A stretch of DNA of 64,000 nt, from NCBI GenBank assembly GCA_945863115.1, contig CAMAYZ010000002.1:1-64000 (forward strand), given 5' to 3'. Positions 45,786 to 55,546 of the stretch are shown here, piece after piece. Each line of letters opens with the position of its first letter. Position 1 is the first letter of the stretch. Source of the stretch: Bifidobacterium breve. Lineage in GTDB: Bacteria; Actinomycetota; Actinomycetes; Nanopelagicales; Nanopelagicaceae. Both the position numbers and the translations under genes were made by a program. The notes below the pieces were generated by a model. It was not told the origin of the DNA. It did no database searches and worked only from the letters and a program-made list of their open reading frames with translations.

Positions 45786-46196
45786 ATGAGCAATACGATG
45801 GATGCAGTTAGATCTAAGGCAGTCAAAGGTCCCGGGTTAAAGGTCCCTGGCGTAGTTATTCTGCAGTTTCTACTTATCTTTATCTTTGAAGCGTTGGAAT
45901 ACACATTTACAAAAGTTGGTTTCTTTACCGGCCTAGCAATTTTGGTCTCATTTCTTGGCGGTCTTTACTTAGGACGCCCAGGAACATCATTTACCAATGC
46001 GGTTAATCCACCGATAGCTTTCTTGATTTCCACGCTATTTATAATCGCAACAATTGGTGGAACCGGTTTTTCATTTGGGAAAATTGGCCTGGAACTAATT
46101 ACTACGCTCTCTTCAGTTGCGCCATGGCTAATTACTGGAGCAGTAATTGCTTGGGCCGCGCACTTCGCACTTTTGCGCAAACATTCACGTAAGTAA
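45786..46196 (+). CDS. DUF6542-like four-helix membrane protein
   Basis: A 136-residue protein with four predicted membrane helices (about 22-38, 43-62, 72-92, 108-130) and basic ends. Small membrane proteins of this form lie between ychF/rmuC and ispH/xseA in other actinobacteria and are grouped as DUF6542; the domain call is from context and topology. Probably in the rmuC transcript. Function unknown. Confidence 0.65.
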   Translation: MSNTMDAVRSKAVKGPGLKVPGVVILQFLLIFIFEALEYTFTKVGFFTGLAILVSFLGGLYLGRPGTSFTNAVNPPIAFLISTLFIIATIGGTGFSFGKIGLELITTLSSVAPWLITGAVIAWAAHFALLRKHSRK

Positions 46197-46204
46197 AACA
46201 AACT

Positions 46205-47179
46205 TTAAAGCTTTCCAGCCGCCTTTAAATCTTTGCGAAGCTCTGGTGGCACTGAGAACAGTAAGTGCTCTTCCATCGCCGTAACAGTTTCAACATCGCC
46301 GTAACCGCGTCTAGCCAAATCTTTAAGTAAATCTGTTACCAAAATTTCTGGAACTGAAGCACCGCTGGAAACTCCAATAACTTCAACGCCTTCAAACCAC
46401 TCATCTTGGGCTTCAGCTGCGAAGTCAATTAGATAAGCCGCCTTGGCTCCGTATTCGAGGGCAACCTCAACTAAGCGAACTGAGTTCGATGAGTTCTTTG
46501 AACCAACTACCAGAACTAAATCGGCTTTGGGAGCAATCTCTTTTATAGCAACTTGGCGGTTCTGGGTTGCGTAGCAAATGTCATCACTTGGTGGATCAAT
46601 CAAATTTGGAAAGCGCTTCTTTAGCGCCGCGACAGTTGTCAGAGTTTCATCAACACTTAAAGTTGTTTGTGATAGCCAGGCAACTTTATTTTCATCTGGA
46701 ACCTTTATATCTGCGATGCCATCTACGCCATCGACCAAAATAATGTGATCTGGTGCTTCGCCAGCGGTGCCCTCAACCTCTTCATGGCCTTCGTGGCCAA
46801 TTAACAAAATAGTTAAATCTTCAGCAGCAAAGCGCTTAACTTCATGGTGAACTTTTGTAACAAGCGGACAGGTTGCATCAATAGTTTTTAGGTTGCGAGA
46901 TGCGGCACTTGCATGAACTGCGGGCGATACGCCATGTGCCGAGAAAATAACGGTCTGACCCTCTGGGACTTCATCATTTTCAGAGACAAATATTGCGCCA
47001 CGAGCCTCAAGTGTGGCCACCACATGTTTGTTGTGGACGATTTCTTTACGAACATAAACCGGTGCACCATAAAGATCTAAAGCTTTTTCGACCGTTACAA
47101 CTGCGCGGTCAACCCCAGCGCAATAGCCACGAGGCGCGGCTAATAAAACCCGCTTATTTCCCAAAGTCCCTAAAGTCAT
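46205..47179 (-). CDS. ispH: 4-hydroxy-3-methylbut-2-enyl diphosphate reductase IspH
   Basis: Last step of the MEP isoprenoid pathway, a 4Fe-4S enzyme. The 324-residue protein has the three cluster cysteines in [13 protein letters not shown] (about 14-26), [14 protein letters not shown] and [11 protein letters not shown], and HNKHVV and SAHGVSP active-site segments. TAGACT lies six nt before the ATG, consistent with a leaderless transcript. Divergent from xseA with 38 nt between starts, so the two promoters overlap closely. Confidence 0.97.
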   Translation of the reverse strand: MTLGTLGNKRVLLAAPRGYCAGVDRAVVTVEKALDLYGAPVYVRKEIVHNKHVVATLEARGAIFVSENDEVPEGQTVIFSAHGVSPAVHASAASRNLKTIDATCPLVTKVHHEVKRFAAEDLTILLIGHEGHEEVEGTAGEAPDHIILVDGVDGIADIKVPDENKVAWLSQTTLSVDETLTTVAALKKRFPNLIDPPSDDICYATQNRQVAIKEIAPKADLVLVVGSKNSSNSVRLVEVALEYGAKAAYLIDFAAEAQDEWFEGVEVIGVSSGASVPEILVTDLLKDLARRGYGDVETVTAMEEHLLFSVPPELRKDLKAAGKL

Positions 47180-47217
47180 TTGCGAAGTCTAATTGGTATC
47201 CCGATTAGTATCGACCC

Positions 47218-48441
47218 GTGTCGGACCTTTCTAATCAACTAGAGCAACTAGGGCAGCCAGAGAAACCATTTACCGTTCGCGCTATTTCCGAACGGATTGG
47301 AACCATCATTGATGGCTTGAGCGAGGTTTGGATAGAGGGCGAGCTATCTGAGATAAATGTAAGACCTGGATCACCGACAATCTTTATGCGGCTTCGCGAT
47401 ACCAGTGCAGATATGAGTATCTCGGTCCGCTGCTTTAAAAATGTTTTTGATTCGATTGCGCCACTTGAAACTAATGCCCGTGTTGTTATTCGCTCGAAGC
47501 CAACTTGGTGGACTAAGAATGGTTCACTCTCGTTTAATATTTCCGAGATTCGCCAGGTCGGCGTTGGCGAATTAATGGCCCGACTTGAAGCGTTAAAGAA
47601 TTTATTAGCGGCAGAGGGTCTCTTCGATTTGGAACGGAAGAAAGCTTTGCCCTTCCTGCCAAATGTTGTTGGATTAATCTGTGGTCGAAATAGCGACGCT
47701 GGAAAAGATGTAGTTGAAAATGCCAAGCGACGTTGGCCAAGTGTTAAGTTTGAAATTCGTGAAGTTGCAGTTGCAAATGCTGCAGCCGTCTCTGAAGTAA
47801 GTGCAGCGCTGGCCGAACTAGAAGCTAATCCAGATGTTGATGTAATTATTATTACCAGAGGTGGTGGCTCCTTCGAGGACTTACTTCCATTCTCTGATGA
47901 ATCCTTACTTCGCTTAGTCGCAGATTGTAAAACTCCAATCATTAGCGCAATTGGCCATGAGAAAGATTCACCGCTTCTCGATCTGGTTGCAGATTGGCGA
48001 GCATCAACACCTACAGATGCCGGAAAGCGAGTAGTTCCGGATATGGACGAGGAGCTTGCAAATATTGCGAATCTGCAAGATCGCACAAATCGCTATCTGC
48101 AAAACTTGATAACTTTTGAAATCTCAAAGATCAAAGGCTTTATGGATCGCCAGATAATGCGTGAACCAATTACTATCGTTAACGTCCAGCTCGAAATAAT
48201 TAAAGGTTTGATTGCCAGATCTCACAGGAGCATGAGCAGTGCAGTTGCAATCGCGGCTGAAGAAATCAGCGGCCTGCGAACTCAAGTGCGCACCCTCTCG
48301 CCACAAGCCACTTTGGATCGCGGCTATTCGGTCGTGCAGAAATCTGATGGGTCAGTTCTTCGCAAAGCGAGCGAGGTTAAGTCCGGGGAAAAACTTCGAT
48401 TGCGTTTGGCGCAAGGCGAAGTTGGCGCAATTACGGAGTAG
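47218..48441 (+). CDS. xseA: Exodeoxyribonuclease VII large subunit
   Basis: Single-strand-specific exonuclease subunit. The 407-residue protein has an N-terminal OB-fold (VWIEGELSEINVRPGSPTIF) and the catalytic domain with GLICGRNSDAGKDVVENAKR, DVIIITRGGGSFEDLLPFSD and ISAIGHEKDSPLLDLVADWR. Starts at GTG 47218, six nt after TAGTAT, with no Shine-Dalgarno. The xseB start follows 10 nt after the stop, and fum directly after that. Confidence 0.96.
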   Translation: MSDLSNQLEQLGQPEKPFTVRAISERIGTIIDGLSEVWIEGELSEINVRPGSPTIFMRLRDTSADMSISVRCFKNVFDSIAPLETNARVVIRSKPTWWTKNGSLSFNISEIRQVGVGELMARLEALKNLLAAEGLFDLERKKALPFLPNVVGLICGRNSDAGKDVVENAKRRWPSVKFEIREVAVANAAAVSEVSAALAELEANPDVDVIIITRGGGSFEDLLPFSDESLLRLVADCKTPIISAIGHEKDSPLLDLVADWRASTPTDAGKRVVPDMDEELANIANLQDRTNRYLQNLITFEISKIKGFMDRQIMREPITIVNVQLEIIKGLIARSHRSMSSAVAIAAEEISGLRTQVRTLSPQATLDRGYSVVQKSDGSVLRKASEVKSGEKLRLRLAQGEVGAITE

Positions 48442-48450
48442 ATTACGAAT

Positions 48451-48675
48451 ATGGCCGCCACAAAACCTTCTGAGAAAGACCCAGCTAAATTAAGTTACGA
48501 AGAAGCTCGTGATGAATTGGCAAAGGTAGTTTCAACACTGGAATCTGGTCAGGCCACACTTGAACAATCGTTAGCCCTCTGGGAGCGCGGCGAGGAACTT
48601 GCAAAGATTTGTCAGCAATGGCTTGATGGTGCAAAAGCAAAATTAGCAAAAGCAAAACCAGAGTCGGATAAGTAA
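48451..48675 (+). CDS. xseB: Exodeoxyribonuclease VII small subunit
   Basis: A 74-residue helical-hairpin protein with the XseB pattern SYEEARDELAKVVSTLESGQ and LEQSLALWERGEELAKICQ. It wraps the XseA C-terminal helices in the holoenzyme. The stop codon abuts the ATG of fum without a gap. Confidence 0.96.
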   Translation: MAATKPSEKDPAKLSYEEARDELAKVVSTLESGQATLEQSLALWERGEELAKICQQWLDGAKAKLAKAKPESDK

Positions 48676-50325
48676 ATGCCAGAGTTTAATTACAGCGATC
48701 TCTTGCCAATAGGGCCCGATAAAACTGAGTATCGCCTCGTTACGACTGAAGGTGTTTCAACATTTACCGCTGAAGGAATGGAATTTCTCAAGGTCACACC
48801 AGAAGCGCTAGAAAAGTTAACTGCTGAAGCGATTCACGATATAAATCATTATTTACGTGAAGATCATTTAATCCAACTCGCTTCAATTTTGAAGGATTCA
48901 GAAGCTTCGCCAAATGATCGCTTTGTTGCGCTCGATCTTTTAAAGAATGCAAACATTTCTGCTGGTGGAGTTCTGCCAATGTGTCAGGACACCGGCACTG
49001 CGTTAATTATGGGAAAGAAGGGGCAGCGTGTTCTGACTTCCAAGAACGATGCCGAATCAATTTCGCAAGGTGTTTATGATGCTTACACTTCACTAAATCT
49101 TCGTTATTCCCAGCTCGCTCCTGTTACTACCTGGGAAGAGAAAAACACTGGAAACAATCTGCCAGCCCAAGTTGAAATTTATTCAGATACTGAGCATGCT
49201 GATGAATATAACTTCCTATTTATTGCAAAGGGCGGCGGCAGCGCAAACAAGTCATTCCTTTATCAAGAGACCAAAGCAGTTTTAAATCCCGCATCATTCA
49301 TGAGTTGGTTAGATGAAAAATTGCGCTCACTCGGAACTGCAGCTTGCCCGCCGTATCACTTGGCAATTGTCATCGGTGGAACTAGCGCCGAACACACAGT
49401 TAAAACTGCAAAACTTGCCAGCACGCATTACCTAGATGAATTACCTAGAAGCGGCGATGCTAAAACCGGACATGGCTTCCGTGACGTTGAATTAGAAGCG
49501 AAAGTATTAGAACTAACTAGAACACTTGGTATCGGAGCCCAATTCGGAGGCAAGTATTTCTGTCACGATGTCCGTGTTGTTCGCTTGCCTCGTCATGGCG
49601 CATCACTTCCGATTGCGATTGCAGTTTCATGTTCGGCAGATCGCCAAGCAAAGGCGAAGATCACTAAAGAAGGCGTATTCCTTGAAGTTTTAGAGCGCGA
49701 CCCAGCCCATTTCTTGCCAGATACAACTGATGAACATCTCGATGAGAATGTAGTGAAGATTGATTTAAACCAACCTATGGCTGAGGTCTTGAAAACACTT
49801 TCAAAATATCCAATCAAAACTCGGCTGTCGCTAAATGGAACCCTGATTGTTGCTCGTGATTTAGCCCATGCCAAAATTAAAGAGTTAATTGATTCCGGAA
49901 AAGAGCTTCCACAGTATTTTAAGGATCACGCTGTTTACTATGCGGGGCCCGCAAAGACGCCTGAAGGTTATGCATCCGGGTCATTTGGTCCAACAACTGC
50001 AGGTCGGATGGATTCATATGTGGATCAATTCCAAAAAGCTGGCGGTTCAATGATTATGTTGGCGAAGGGAAATCGTTCTAAAGCGGTAACCGATGCCTGT
50101 AAAAATCATGGCGGCTTCTACCTTGGTTCGATTGGTGGACCAGCGGCCCGACTTGCGCAAGATTGCATCATAAAAGTTGAAACTTTGGATTATCCCGAAT
50201 TAGGAATGGAAGCTATCTGGAAGATCGAAGTTAAGGACTTTCCGGCATTCATTGTTGTTGACGATAAAGGAAATGATTTTTTTGCTGAGACCTCTAAGCC
50301 GATAACTATCGGGAAAAGAATTTAG
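48676..50325 (+). CDS. fum: Class I (iron-sulfur) fumarate hydratase
   Basis: Interconverts fumarate and malate in the TCA cycle. The 549-residue single-chain form has an alpha part with cluster-ligand cysteines in [33 protein letters not shown] and the [16 protein letters not shown] segment, and a beta part with [20 protein letters not shown] and [17 protein letters not shown]. Directly after xseB with no spacer, so it belongs to the xseAB transcript. Its stop overlaps the convergent transglycosylase-like gene by 4 nt. Confidence 0.96.
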   Translation: MPEFNYSDLLPIGPDKTEYRLVTTEGVSTFTAEGMEFLKVTPEALEKLTAEAIHDINHYLREDHLIQLASILKDSEASPNDRFVALDLLKNANISAGGVLPMCQDTGTALIMGKKGQRVLTSKNDAESISQGVYDAYTSLNLRYSQLAPVTTWEEKNTGNNLPAQVEIYSDTEHADEYNFLFIAKGGGSANKSFLYQETKAVLNPASFMSWLDEKLRSLGTAACPPYHLAIVIGGTSAEHTVKTAKLASTHYLDELPRSGDAKTGHGFRDVELEAKVLELTRTLGIGAQFGGKYFCHDVRVVRLPRHGASLPIAIAVSCSADRQAKAKITKEGVFLEVLERDPAHFLPDTTDEHLDENVVKIDLNQPMAEVLKTLSKYPIKTRLSLNGTLIVARDLAHAKIKELIDSGKELPQYFKDHAVYYAGPAKTPEGYASGSFGPTTAGRMDSYVDQFQKAGGSMIMLAKGNRSKAVTDACKNHGGFYLGSIGGPAARLAQDCIIKVETLDYPELGMEAIWKIEVKDFPAFIVVDDKGNDFFAETSKPITIGKRI

Positions 50326-50903
50326 TACCAGTTAGAACGCTTCTTCTTCCAAAGTGCATTACATGGGGTGTCGTATCTGGCCTTGATATATGAAAGTCCC
50401 CATTTAATCTGGGTGACTGGGTTGGTCCGCCAATCGGTAGAAATGATCTCCATCTTTATCGCCGGCAGGGCTTGAGGAATTCCATGGGCGCCACTTCGGT
50501 AATTATGGGCCTGGTAATTCCAATGGCTCTCGCCATTCCAAAGGTCGGTAAGGCATTGGACTTGCCTCTTCTTATCCCACTTTGGATACTTCTCTTCAAT
50601 AATCGCCTTGGCCACACTTTGTGCGCCTTTTGGTTTCTTGGCAATCTCGACCTGGCGGGCAGCCAGAGAAACTAAGGCAATCGCATTTGCATCGACCGAA
50701 GCAACGCCACTCAAATCTAAAGTAATTCCATTTTCAGTTTCCGTCGGGTTCTCTGGGGCGACAGTCAGGGCTGGCAAGTTGTTAGGCACCGAGACGAATT
50801 GGTCAAAATTTCCTTGGGCATAGGTCGTATCGACACTGCCAATGAAGACAATAAAGAAAGCGGCGCTAAGAACCAGCTTCGTCGATCTAAAAATCTTGTT
50901 CAT
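50322..50903 (-). CDS. Secreted lytic-transglycosylase-like protein
   Basis: The 193-residue protein starts with a signal peptide ([20 protein letters not shown], cleavage likely after TYAQG), a low-complexity middle part and a C-terminal lysozyme-like domain with [14 protein letters not shown] (candidate catalytic Glu) and [17 protein letters not shown]. Such domains in actinobacteria are annotated as lytic transglycosylase or aggregation-promoting-factor-like. GGAAGGGTGAG precedes ATG 50903; the frame extends to 50999 but without an N-terminal signal, so the later start is chosen. Confidence 0.8.
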   Translation of the reverse strand: MNKIFRSTKLVLSAAFFIVFIGSVDTTYAQGNFDQFVSVPNNLPALTVAPENPTETENGITLDLSGVASVDANAIALVSLAARQVEIAKKPKGAQSVAKAIIEEKYPKWDKKRQVQCLTDLWNGESHWNYQAHNYRSGAHGIPQALPAIKMEIISTDWRTNPVTQIKWGLSYIKARYDTPCNALWKKKRSNWY

Positions 50904-51131
50904 CTCACCCTTCCTCTCTAACCTTTTGCGAAAATTCCAGACAAGCGACATCCGCCCAAAATGGGCTAATGACTTGGGGGAAGGACAAAACCTTCGCATC
51001 CGAGGCGGCCATGGGCAAATTTAAAGGCGTGTGAGTCGCAAAAAAGATAATAATCACAGGAAAGTGGGTATCTAAAAGTGCAGGTCAGATACCGCAATGT
51101 CCGATTTGACCGATTTGACCGATACTGGGTT

Positions 51132-52439
51132 TTACTGGCTGAAGTTGACTGGTTCTTCCAACATTTCGGTTACTAGAGCTGCAATTGGCGAACGCTCTGA
51201 CCTGGTCAAAGTGATGTGGGCGAAGAGTGGATGTCCTTTTAGGGACTCAACCACGGCGACGACACCGTCATGACGGCCGACTCGCAGGTTATCTCGCTGA
51301 GCAACGTCGTGAGTCAGGATCACTCTCGAGTTCTGTCCGATTCTAGAGAGCACCGTTAGCAAAACTCCGCGTTCAAGTGACTGGGCTTCATCAACAATGA
51401 CATAAGAATCGTGGAGCGAGCGCCCGCGGATGTGAGTCAGGGGCAGAACTTCGATAAGTCCGCGATCAATAATCTCATCGATGACTTGCTGACTAACCAA
51501 CGCACCCAAAGTATCAAAGACGGCCTGGGCCCAAGGCGACATCTTCTCGTTCTCGCTCCCCGGAAGGTAACCAAGTTCCTGGCCACCAACTGCATAGAGC
51601 GGCCGGAAGATTACAACTTTTTTGTGGTGACGCTTTTCTAGAACTGCCTCTAACCCGGCGCTCAGTGCAAGTGCGCTCTTTCCGGTTCCGGCCCGGCCGC
51701 CTAGAGAGACGATGCCAACTTCATTATCCAAAAGTAAATCCAAGGCGACTCGTTGTTCGGCGCTTCGACCGTGAAGGCCAAATGCGGTGCGATCGCCACG
51801 AACTAATTGAAGCTGTTTGTCTGGCATAACTCGGGCTAGGGCGCTTCCCTTATCCGAGTGCAGAACGATTCCGGTGTGGCATGGATGGATCTTGCCTAAT
51901 TCATCGGCAACCCTGCCGCTTTCATATAAAGCATCAATTACATTTCCGCCAACGGTTGCCTCAACCATTCCGGTCCAGCCACTAGTCAATGCAAGTTCGG
52001 CGCGATACTCCTCGGATTTAACTCCGACCGAAGAAGCCTTAACGCGAAGCGGTAAATCCTTGGTTACTAGAACTACATCTCTGGATTCAGCCATCATGTT
52101 TCTGGCTATTGAAAGAATTCTTGAATCATTTGAGCCATCGCGCAAGAATCCAGATGGCAGAGATGAGGAATCAGAGTGGTTTAGCTCAACCCGAAGTGTT
52201 CCGCCTTCAGTATTTAACTTAATATCTTCATCAAGTCGGCCATGTTCAATTCGCAGGTCATCAAGGGTGCGAAGCGCGGCCCGGGCAAAATAGCCAAGTT
52301 CGGGATGATCGCGTTTGGTTTCAAGTTCACCAATTACTGTGATTGGAATAATGACTTCATGTTCGGCAAATCTTGTTAGTGCCACTGGATCCGCTAGCAA
52401 AACGCTGGTATCTAGAACATAGGTCATTCTTTTGGCCAA
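51132..52439 (-). CDS. PIN-PhoH ATPase (PhoH2 type)
   Basis: Predicted RNA helicase/ribonuclease. The 435-residue protein joins a PIN domain ([19 protein letters not shown], with acidic residues at about 10, 44 and later) to a PhoH ATPase with Walker [14 protein letters not shown] (about 249-261) and Walker [19 protein letters not shown] 52439 is taken as start; ATG 52427 is possible. The 228-nt downstream spacer (50904-51131) holds two tandem GATTTGACC units (51103-51120) and no gene. Confidence 0.93.
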   Translation of the reverse strand: MAKRMTYVLDTSVLLADPVALTRFAEHEVIIPITVIGELETKRDHPELGYFARAALRTLDDLRIEHGRLDEDIKLNTEGGTLRVELNHSDSSSLPSGFLRDGSNDSRILSIARNMMAESRDVVLVTKDLPLRVKASSVGVKSEEYRAELALTSGWTGMVEATVGGNVIDALYESGRVADELGKIHPCHTGIVLHSDKGSALARVMPDKQLQLVRGDRTAFGLHGRSAEQRVALDLLLDNEVGIVSLGGRAGTGKSALALSAGLEAVLEKRHHKKVVIFRPLYAVGGQELGYLPGSENEKMSPWAQAVFDTLGALVSQQVIDEIIDRGLIEVLPLTHIRGRSLHDSYVIVDEAQSLERGVLLTVLSRIGQNSRVILTHDVAQRDNLRVGRHDGVVAVVESLKGHPLFAHITLTRSERSPIAALVTEMLEEPVNFSQ

Positions 52440-52599
52440 TTGGCACTCGCATTCTTTTTTAGTTTTATCTTGGCGGTTATTCCTGATGTCTAACCTGGTG
52501 GATAAAAGGTAAAACCAATATGAGAGCCAAGCCCTCCGACACGCTTATTTCAATAGTAAATTTATAACTAACTTTTAAACTAATTCTTACTTGTATTCG
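52440..52599. other. Spacer between uppS and phoH
   Basis: 160 nt, AT-rich, on the 3' side of uppS and 5' side of phoH. It presumably holds the phoH promoter; I see no convincing promoter or terminator. Confidence 0.5.
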
Positions 52600-53394
52600 T
52601 TACTTGCCGAAGCGCCGGTTGCGTTGTGAATATGCCCGAATTGCCCGCAAGAAATCAACCCTTCGAAAGTCCGGCCAATAGGCTTCACAGAAATAGAACT
52701 CAGAATGCGCGCTCTGCCAGAGTAAGAAGCCACCGAGGCGTTGCTCCCCTGAAGTTCGGATAACTAAATCCGGATCTGGGAGGCCAGCGGTATAGAGGTG
52801 GCGACCAATTTCATCAACGCTGATTAAGCCAGCGATTTCAGCGGCATTCTTATCAGCATTTGCTGGTGCAGTAATTATTGATTTAACTGCGTCCGCAATT
52901 TCGCTGCGTCCGCCATATCCAATTGCCACATTGATTAAGACGCCCTTAATTCCCTTGGTCTTGCTGGCCACATCATTTAATTGATCAACCATTTTTTTTG
53001 GCAGCAGCTCCATGGATCCAACTGGTCGGATCTCCCAACGTCTGCGACTTGCTAAATCATTAACGGTATCCGAGATGATTTCGAGCAGCGGCTCAAGTTC
53101 GGCAGGTGGCCTAGATAGATTCTGATTTGATAGCAGCCAGATTGTTAAGACTTCAACCTTAGATTCTTCACACCAATCTAGTAAATCAATTATCTTTTCC
53201 GCCCCCGCTTTATGTCCGCGAGCTGTTGAAGTATCTCCATCAGCGGCTGGATTTGCCTTTGACCATCTGCGATTTCCATCGAGAATTACTCCGACGTGGT
53301 GTGGGGTCTGACTGAAATCTAAATTTGCAAATATCCGGCGCTCATAGAGCGGATACAAAATCGATTTGATTGCCGGCTTTAGATAGGACTTCAT
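52600..53394 (-). CDS. uppS: cis-Prenyltransferase (isoprenyl diphosphate synthase)
   Basis: Makes Z-prenyl diphosphates for the undecaprenyl carrier pathway. The 264-residue protein has VGVILDGNRRWSKANP (about 34-49, catalytic Asp), LTIWLLSNQNLSRP, NVAIGYGGRSEI, and the C-terminal PDLVIRTSGEQRLGGFLLWQ. Members near greA in mycobacteria make short Z,E-farnesyl diphosphate, others the long C55 chain; length cannot be told here. Last gene of a four-gene operon (stop/start overlap of one base with the DUF3817 gene). Confidence 0.95.
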   Translation of the reverse strand: MKSYLKPAIKSILYPLYERRIFANLDFSQTPHHVGVILDGNRRWSKANPAADGDTSTARGHKAGAEKIIDLLDWCEESKVEVLTIWLLSNQNLSRPPAELEPLLEIISDTVNDLASRRRWEIRPVGSMELLPKKMVDQLNDVASKTKGIKGVLINVAIGYGGRSEIADAVKSIITAPANADKNAAEIAGLISVDEIGRHLYTAGLPDPDLVIRTSGEQRLGGFLLWQSAHSEFYFCEAYWPDFRRVDFLRAIRAYSQRNRRFGK

Positions 53395-53729
53395 TACTTA
53401 AGTAAATTGAATTCTCGAAGGGCTCGGCGTTCGGCAACAAAGGATGCAACTGGCAGCGTTCCGGCAAGGATTAATAGGACCGTGCTTTTAAATGATTTGC
53501 CAGCTTTTAAGCAGTAATGGAATGCCGCAAAAACATAAATTGGATAAGTAAATCCATGAAGCAGAGAGATCCAACTTACATATTCATATGCATCTTTGAA
53601 GATCAGATAATGAATTGGAATGCTTACGAACCAGAGTAATAACGACATAACACCTGCGTAAATGGCCATAATTCGAAAGCGGATCATCGCTCCGTTAAGT
53701 GCAGCTTGGCGTGGATTCAATTCATTCAT
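53394..53729 (-). CDS. DUF3817 membrane protein
   Basis: A 111-residue protein with three predicted membrane helices (about 16-40, 48-68 and 75-98) and the family segment FRIMAIYAGVMSLLLW ... HGFTYPIYVFAAFHYCLKAG. DUF3817 proteins resemble part of the MFS/SURF1-neighbour group in actinobacteria; function unknown. Overlaps the SURF1 stop by 8 nt. Confidence 0.88.
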   Translation of the reverse strand: MNELNPRQAALNGAMIRFRIMAIYAGVMSLLLWFVSIPIHYLIFKDAYEYVSWISLLHGFTYPIYVFAAFHYCLKAGKSFKSTVLLILAGTLPVASFVAERRALREFNLLK

Positions 53730-54429
53730 GCTTTAACTTTACCGCCACTTCATTATAAAAAGGCGCAAACAATACGAGTATGGCCATAAGCCACCAGACG
53801 AAGACGTACGAGATGTGTTGCCAATAATAACCCGGCACTTTTGATTTAAGTTGTGGCGCCGGAATTCGAGTTGTCAGTATTTCTTGACCAAGGCTTGTCT
53901 CTTCAGCTGTTGCTACGACATAACCATCAAATAGCGAGAGCGAAGTTTCTCCGACAATTAGCGCTGGATCAATTCTCGAAATCTCGCCTTCTCTGGCTTT
54001 TGCTGAATCTGAAGTTTGTCTTGGATAAAGCCGACCATCTATTTTTACTTTTCCAATGATCTCTTGATTCTCTAAACTCTCAACTCCGCGCACAACTAAA
54101 ATTCCGCGTTTGCCAGAAAGTTCGAGCAATCTAACTTCTAAATCCGCAATTGATTTCTTGCCATCTGTTAACAACCCTTGATCTGGCGCAATAAATATCT
54201 CACGATAATTTCCACTAAATTCTACGAGACGATTTATTGCACTCGGTTCTAAGTTTGAAGTTGCCGATGCGATACTTTCTAAATCAACCCGCGGAATATC
54301 AGGAACAAATCGCTTAGCAACTTTGACATCATGTGCTCGATCTAATTGCCAATTGCCTAATCCGATAAATGTTACTGAAAGAATTATTGCCACAATAAGT
54401 TGGGCGATGAATCCTTTACTTCTCTTCAT
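53722..54429 (-). CDS. SURF1-family cytochrome oxidase assembly protein
   Basis: Assists assembly of heme-copper oxidase. The 235-residue protein has two terminal membrane helices (about 9-25 and 206-226) around a soluble domain, with the SURF1 segments IGLGNWQLDRA, FSGNYREIF (in place of the usual GxY/F), GILVVRG and YYWQHISYVFVWWLMAI. Its first 14 nt overlap the end of a 45-codon membrane-protein gene. Confidence 0.9.
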   Translation of the reverse strand: MKRSKGFIAQLIVAIILSVTFIGLGNWQLDRAHDVKVAKRFVPDIPRVDLESIASATSNLEPSAINRLVEFSGNYREIFIAPDQGLLTDGKKSIADLEVRLLELSGKRGILVVRGVESLENQEIIGKVKIDGRLYPRQTSDSAKAREGEISRIDPALIVGETSLSLFDGYVVATAEETSLGQEILTTRIPAPQLKSKVPGYYWQHISYVFVWWLMAILVLFAPFYNEVAVKLKHE

Positions 54430-54553
54430 TACGGTCTAATAATTTTTTGTTTCGGCGGTAAAAACTCCACAAAAGCAGAGAGACAGCAGAAACCAGGAAA
54501 ATCATAGTTAGTGAGCCTGCTACTCCCACGTCAATCGTTGTTCTACCGTTCAT
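54416..54553 (-). CDS. 45-residue single-helix membrane protein upstream of SURF1
   Basis: MNGRTTIDVGVAG, one membrane helix (SLTMIFLVSAVSLLLWSFY, about 14-32) and a basic/acidic tail RRNKKLLDRNEEK. TACAAT (54560-54565) lies six nt before the ATG, a leaderless start, and the stop overlaps the SURF1 start by 14 nt, so it is a real gene heading the operon. It may be an oxidase-assembly accessory protein by position; that is inference. Confidence 0.75.
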   Translation of the reverse strand: MNGRTTIDVGVAGSLTMIFLVSAVSLLLWSFYRRNKKLLDRNEEK

Positions 54554-54589
54554 ATGCAGATTGTAATGAGATTACGTAGACTTGCACCC

Positions 54590-55000
54590 ATGACCGAGCC
54601 GATTGAAAACGACCCATATCTGAGAGCAAGATATGGGATTTCTAAGGCCAGATTTTCTAGATTTCCTACGTGGCTAATTACCGCAATCCTAATTTCCGTA
54701 ATTGGCGGCGGTTGGTTGTTATGGACGGCAAACCATTACACCTATCCAGAGATCAAATCGACTCTGATTTCATTTCGTGAAGTTGATGCCAAGAATATTG
54801 AAATTCGATATTCGATAAAAATCAAAAATCCGAATTCACAAGTCATCTGCCGTCTGGCTGCGCGAGATTACGAGTTAAACATTGTTGGCCAGATAGATGA
54901 CGAAATCCCGCTCGGCACAAAAAGTGCCACAAGAATTGTTCAAATTCCTACTCGATTAGCAGCTGTTAACGCTCAGATAGAATCTTGCTCAACTCTTTAG
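54590..55000 (+). CDS. DUF4307 membrane protein
   Basis: The 136-residue protein starts MTEPIENDPYLRARYGISKA, with one membrane helix (about 27-47) and an extracytoplasmic beta-rich domain with two cysteines. DUF4307 genes precede greA in most actinobacteria. ATG 54590 is preferred to ATG 54554: TAGACT lies seven nt before it (leaderless), while 54554 would abut the opposite-strand start codon (CATATG). Confidence 0.88.
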   Translation: MTEPIENDPYLRARYGISKARFSRFPTWLITAILISVIGGGWLLWTANHYTYPEIKSTLISFREVDAKNIEIRYSIKIKNPNSQVICRLAARDYELNIVGQIDDEIPLGTKSATRIVQIPTRLAAVNAQIESCSTL

Positions 55001-55042
55001 GGCAACTCCCTAAATCAAAATTGCCTGTAAACTTCTCGTCTT

Positions 55043-55528
55043 ATGGCTATCGAACCTACTCAAACCTGGCTTACCCAAGAAGCTGCTGACCGCCTTGCTG
55101 CGGAATTAGCAGAACTTGAGGGACCTCGTCGCGCAGATATTGTGAAGAAGATTGAAGCTGCCCGCGCTGAAGGCGACTTGAAAGAGAACGGTGGTTATCA
55201 CGCCGCAAAAGATGAGCAGGGCAAGACTGAAGCCAGAATTCGCCAACTAAAACACATGCTAGAAAATGCACATATCGGAAATCCACCAGCTGGTGAATCC
55301 GGTTTTGTTGGTCTTGGAATGTTAGTCACTGTTGATATTGCTGGCGATGAAATGAAATTCCTTCTTGGATCACGCGAAATTGCAAGTGGCGATGTCGATG
55401 TTTACAGCGAAAAATCACCGCTTGGTGCCGCAGTTCTAGGTGCAAAAATCGGTGACACCGTTACATACACCGCGCCAAATGGTCGTGAAATTAGCGTTGC
55501 AGTTCTAGAAGCTCAGAACTTCTTCTAA
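55043..55528 (+). CDS. greA: Transcription elongation factor GreA
   Basis: Stimulates RNA cleavage by backtracked RNA polymerase. The 161-residue protein has the N-terminal coiled coil with the acidic tip GDLKENGGYHAAKDEQGKTE (about 49-68) and the C-terminal FKBP-like domain (SPLGAAVLGAKIGDTVTYTA). No clear Shine-Dalgarno; TAAACT ends nine nt before the ATG. Confidence 0.97.
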   Translation: MAIEPTQTWLTQEAADRLAAELAELEGPRRADIVKKIEAARAEGDLKENGGYHAAKDEQGKTEARIRQLKHMLENAHIGNPPAGESGFVGLGMLVTVDIAGDEMKFLLGSREIASGDVDVYSEKSPLGAAVLGAKIGDTVTYTAPNGREISVAVLEAQNFF

Positions 55529-55546
55529 GCATTTCTGCTATTTAGG

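Noticed and set aside
47235-48086. 283-codon open frame antisense to xseA
   Set aside because: It lies wholly inside xseA on the other strand, is Ser/Arg-rich without domain motifs, and has no ribosome site; xseA has all family motifs.
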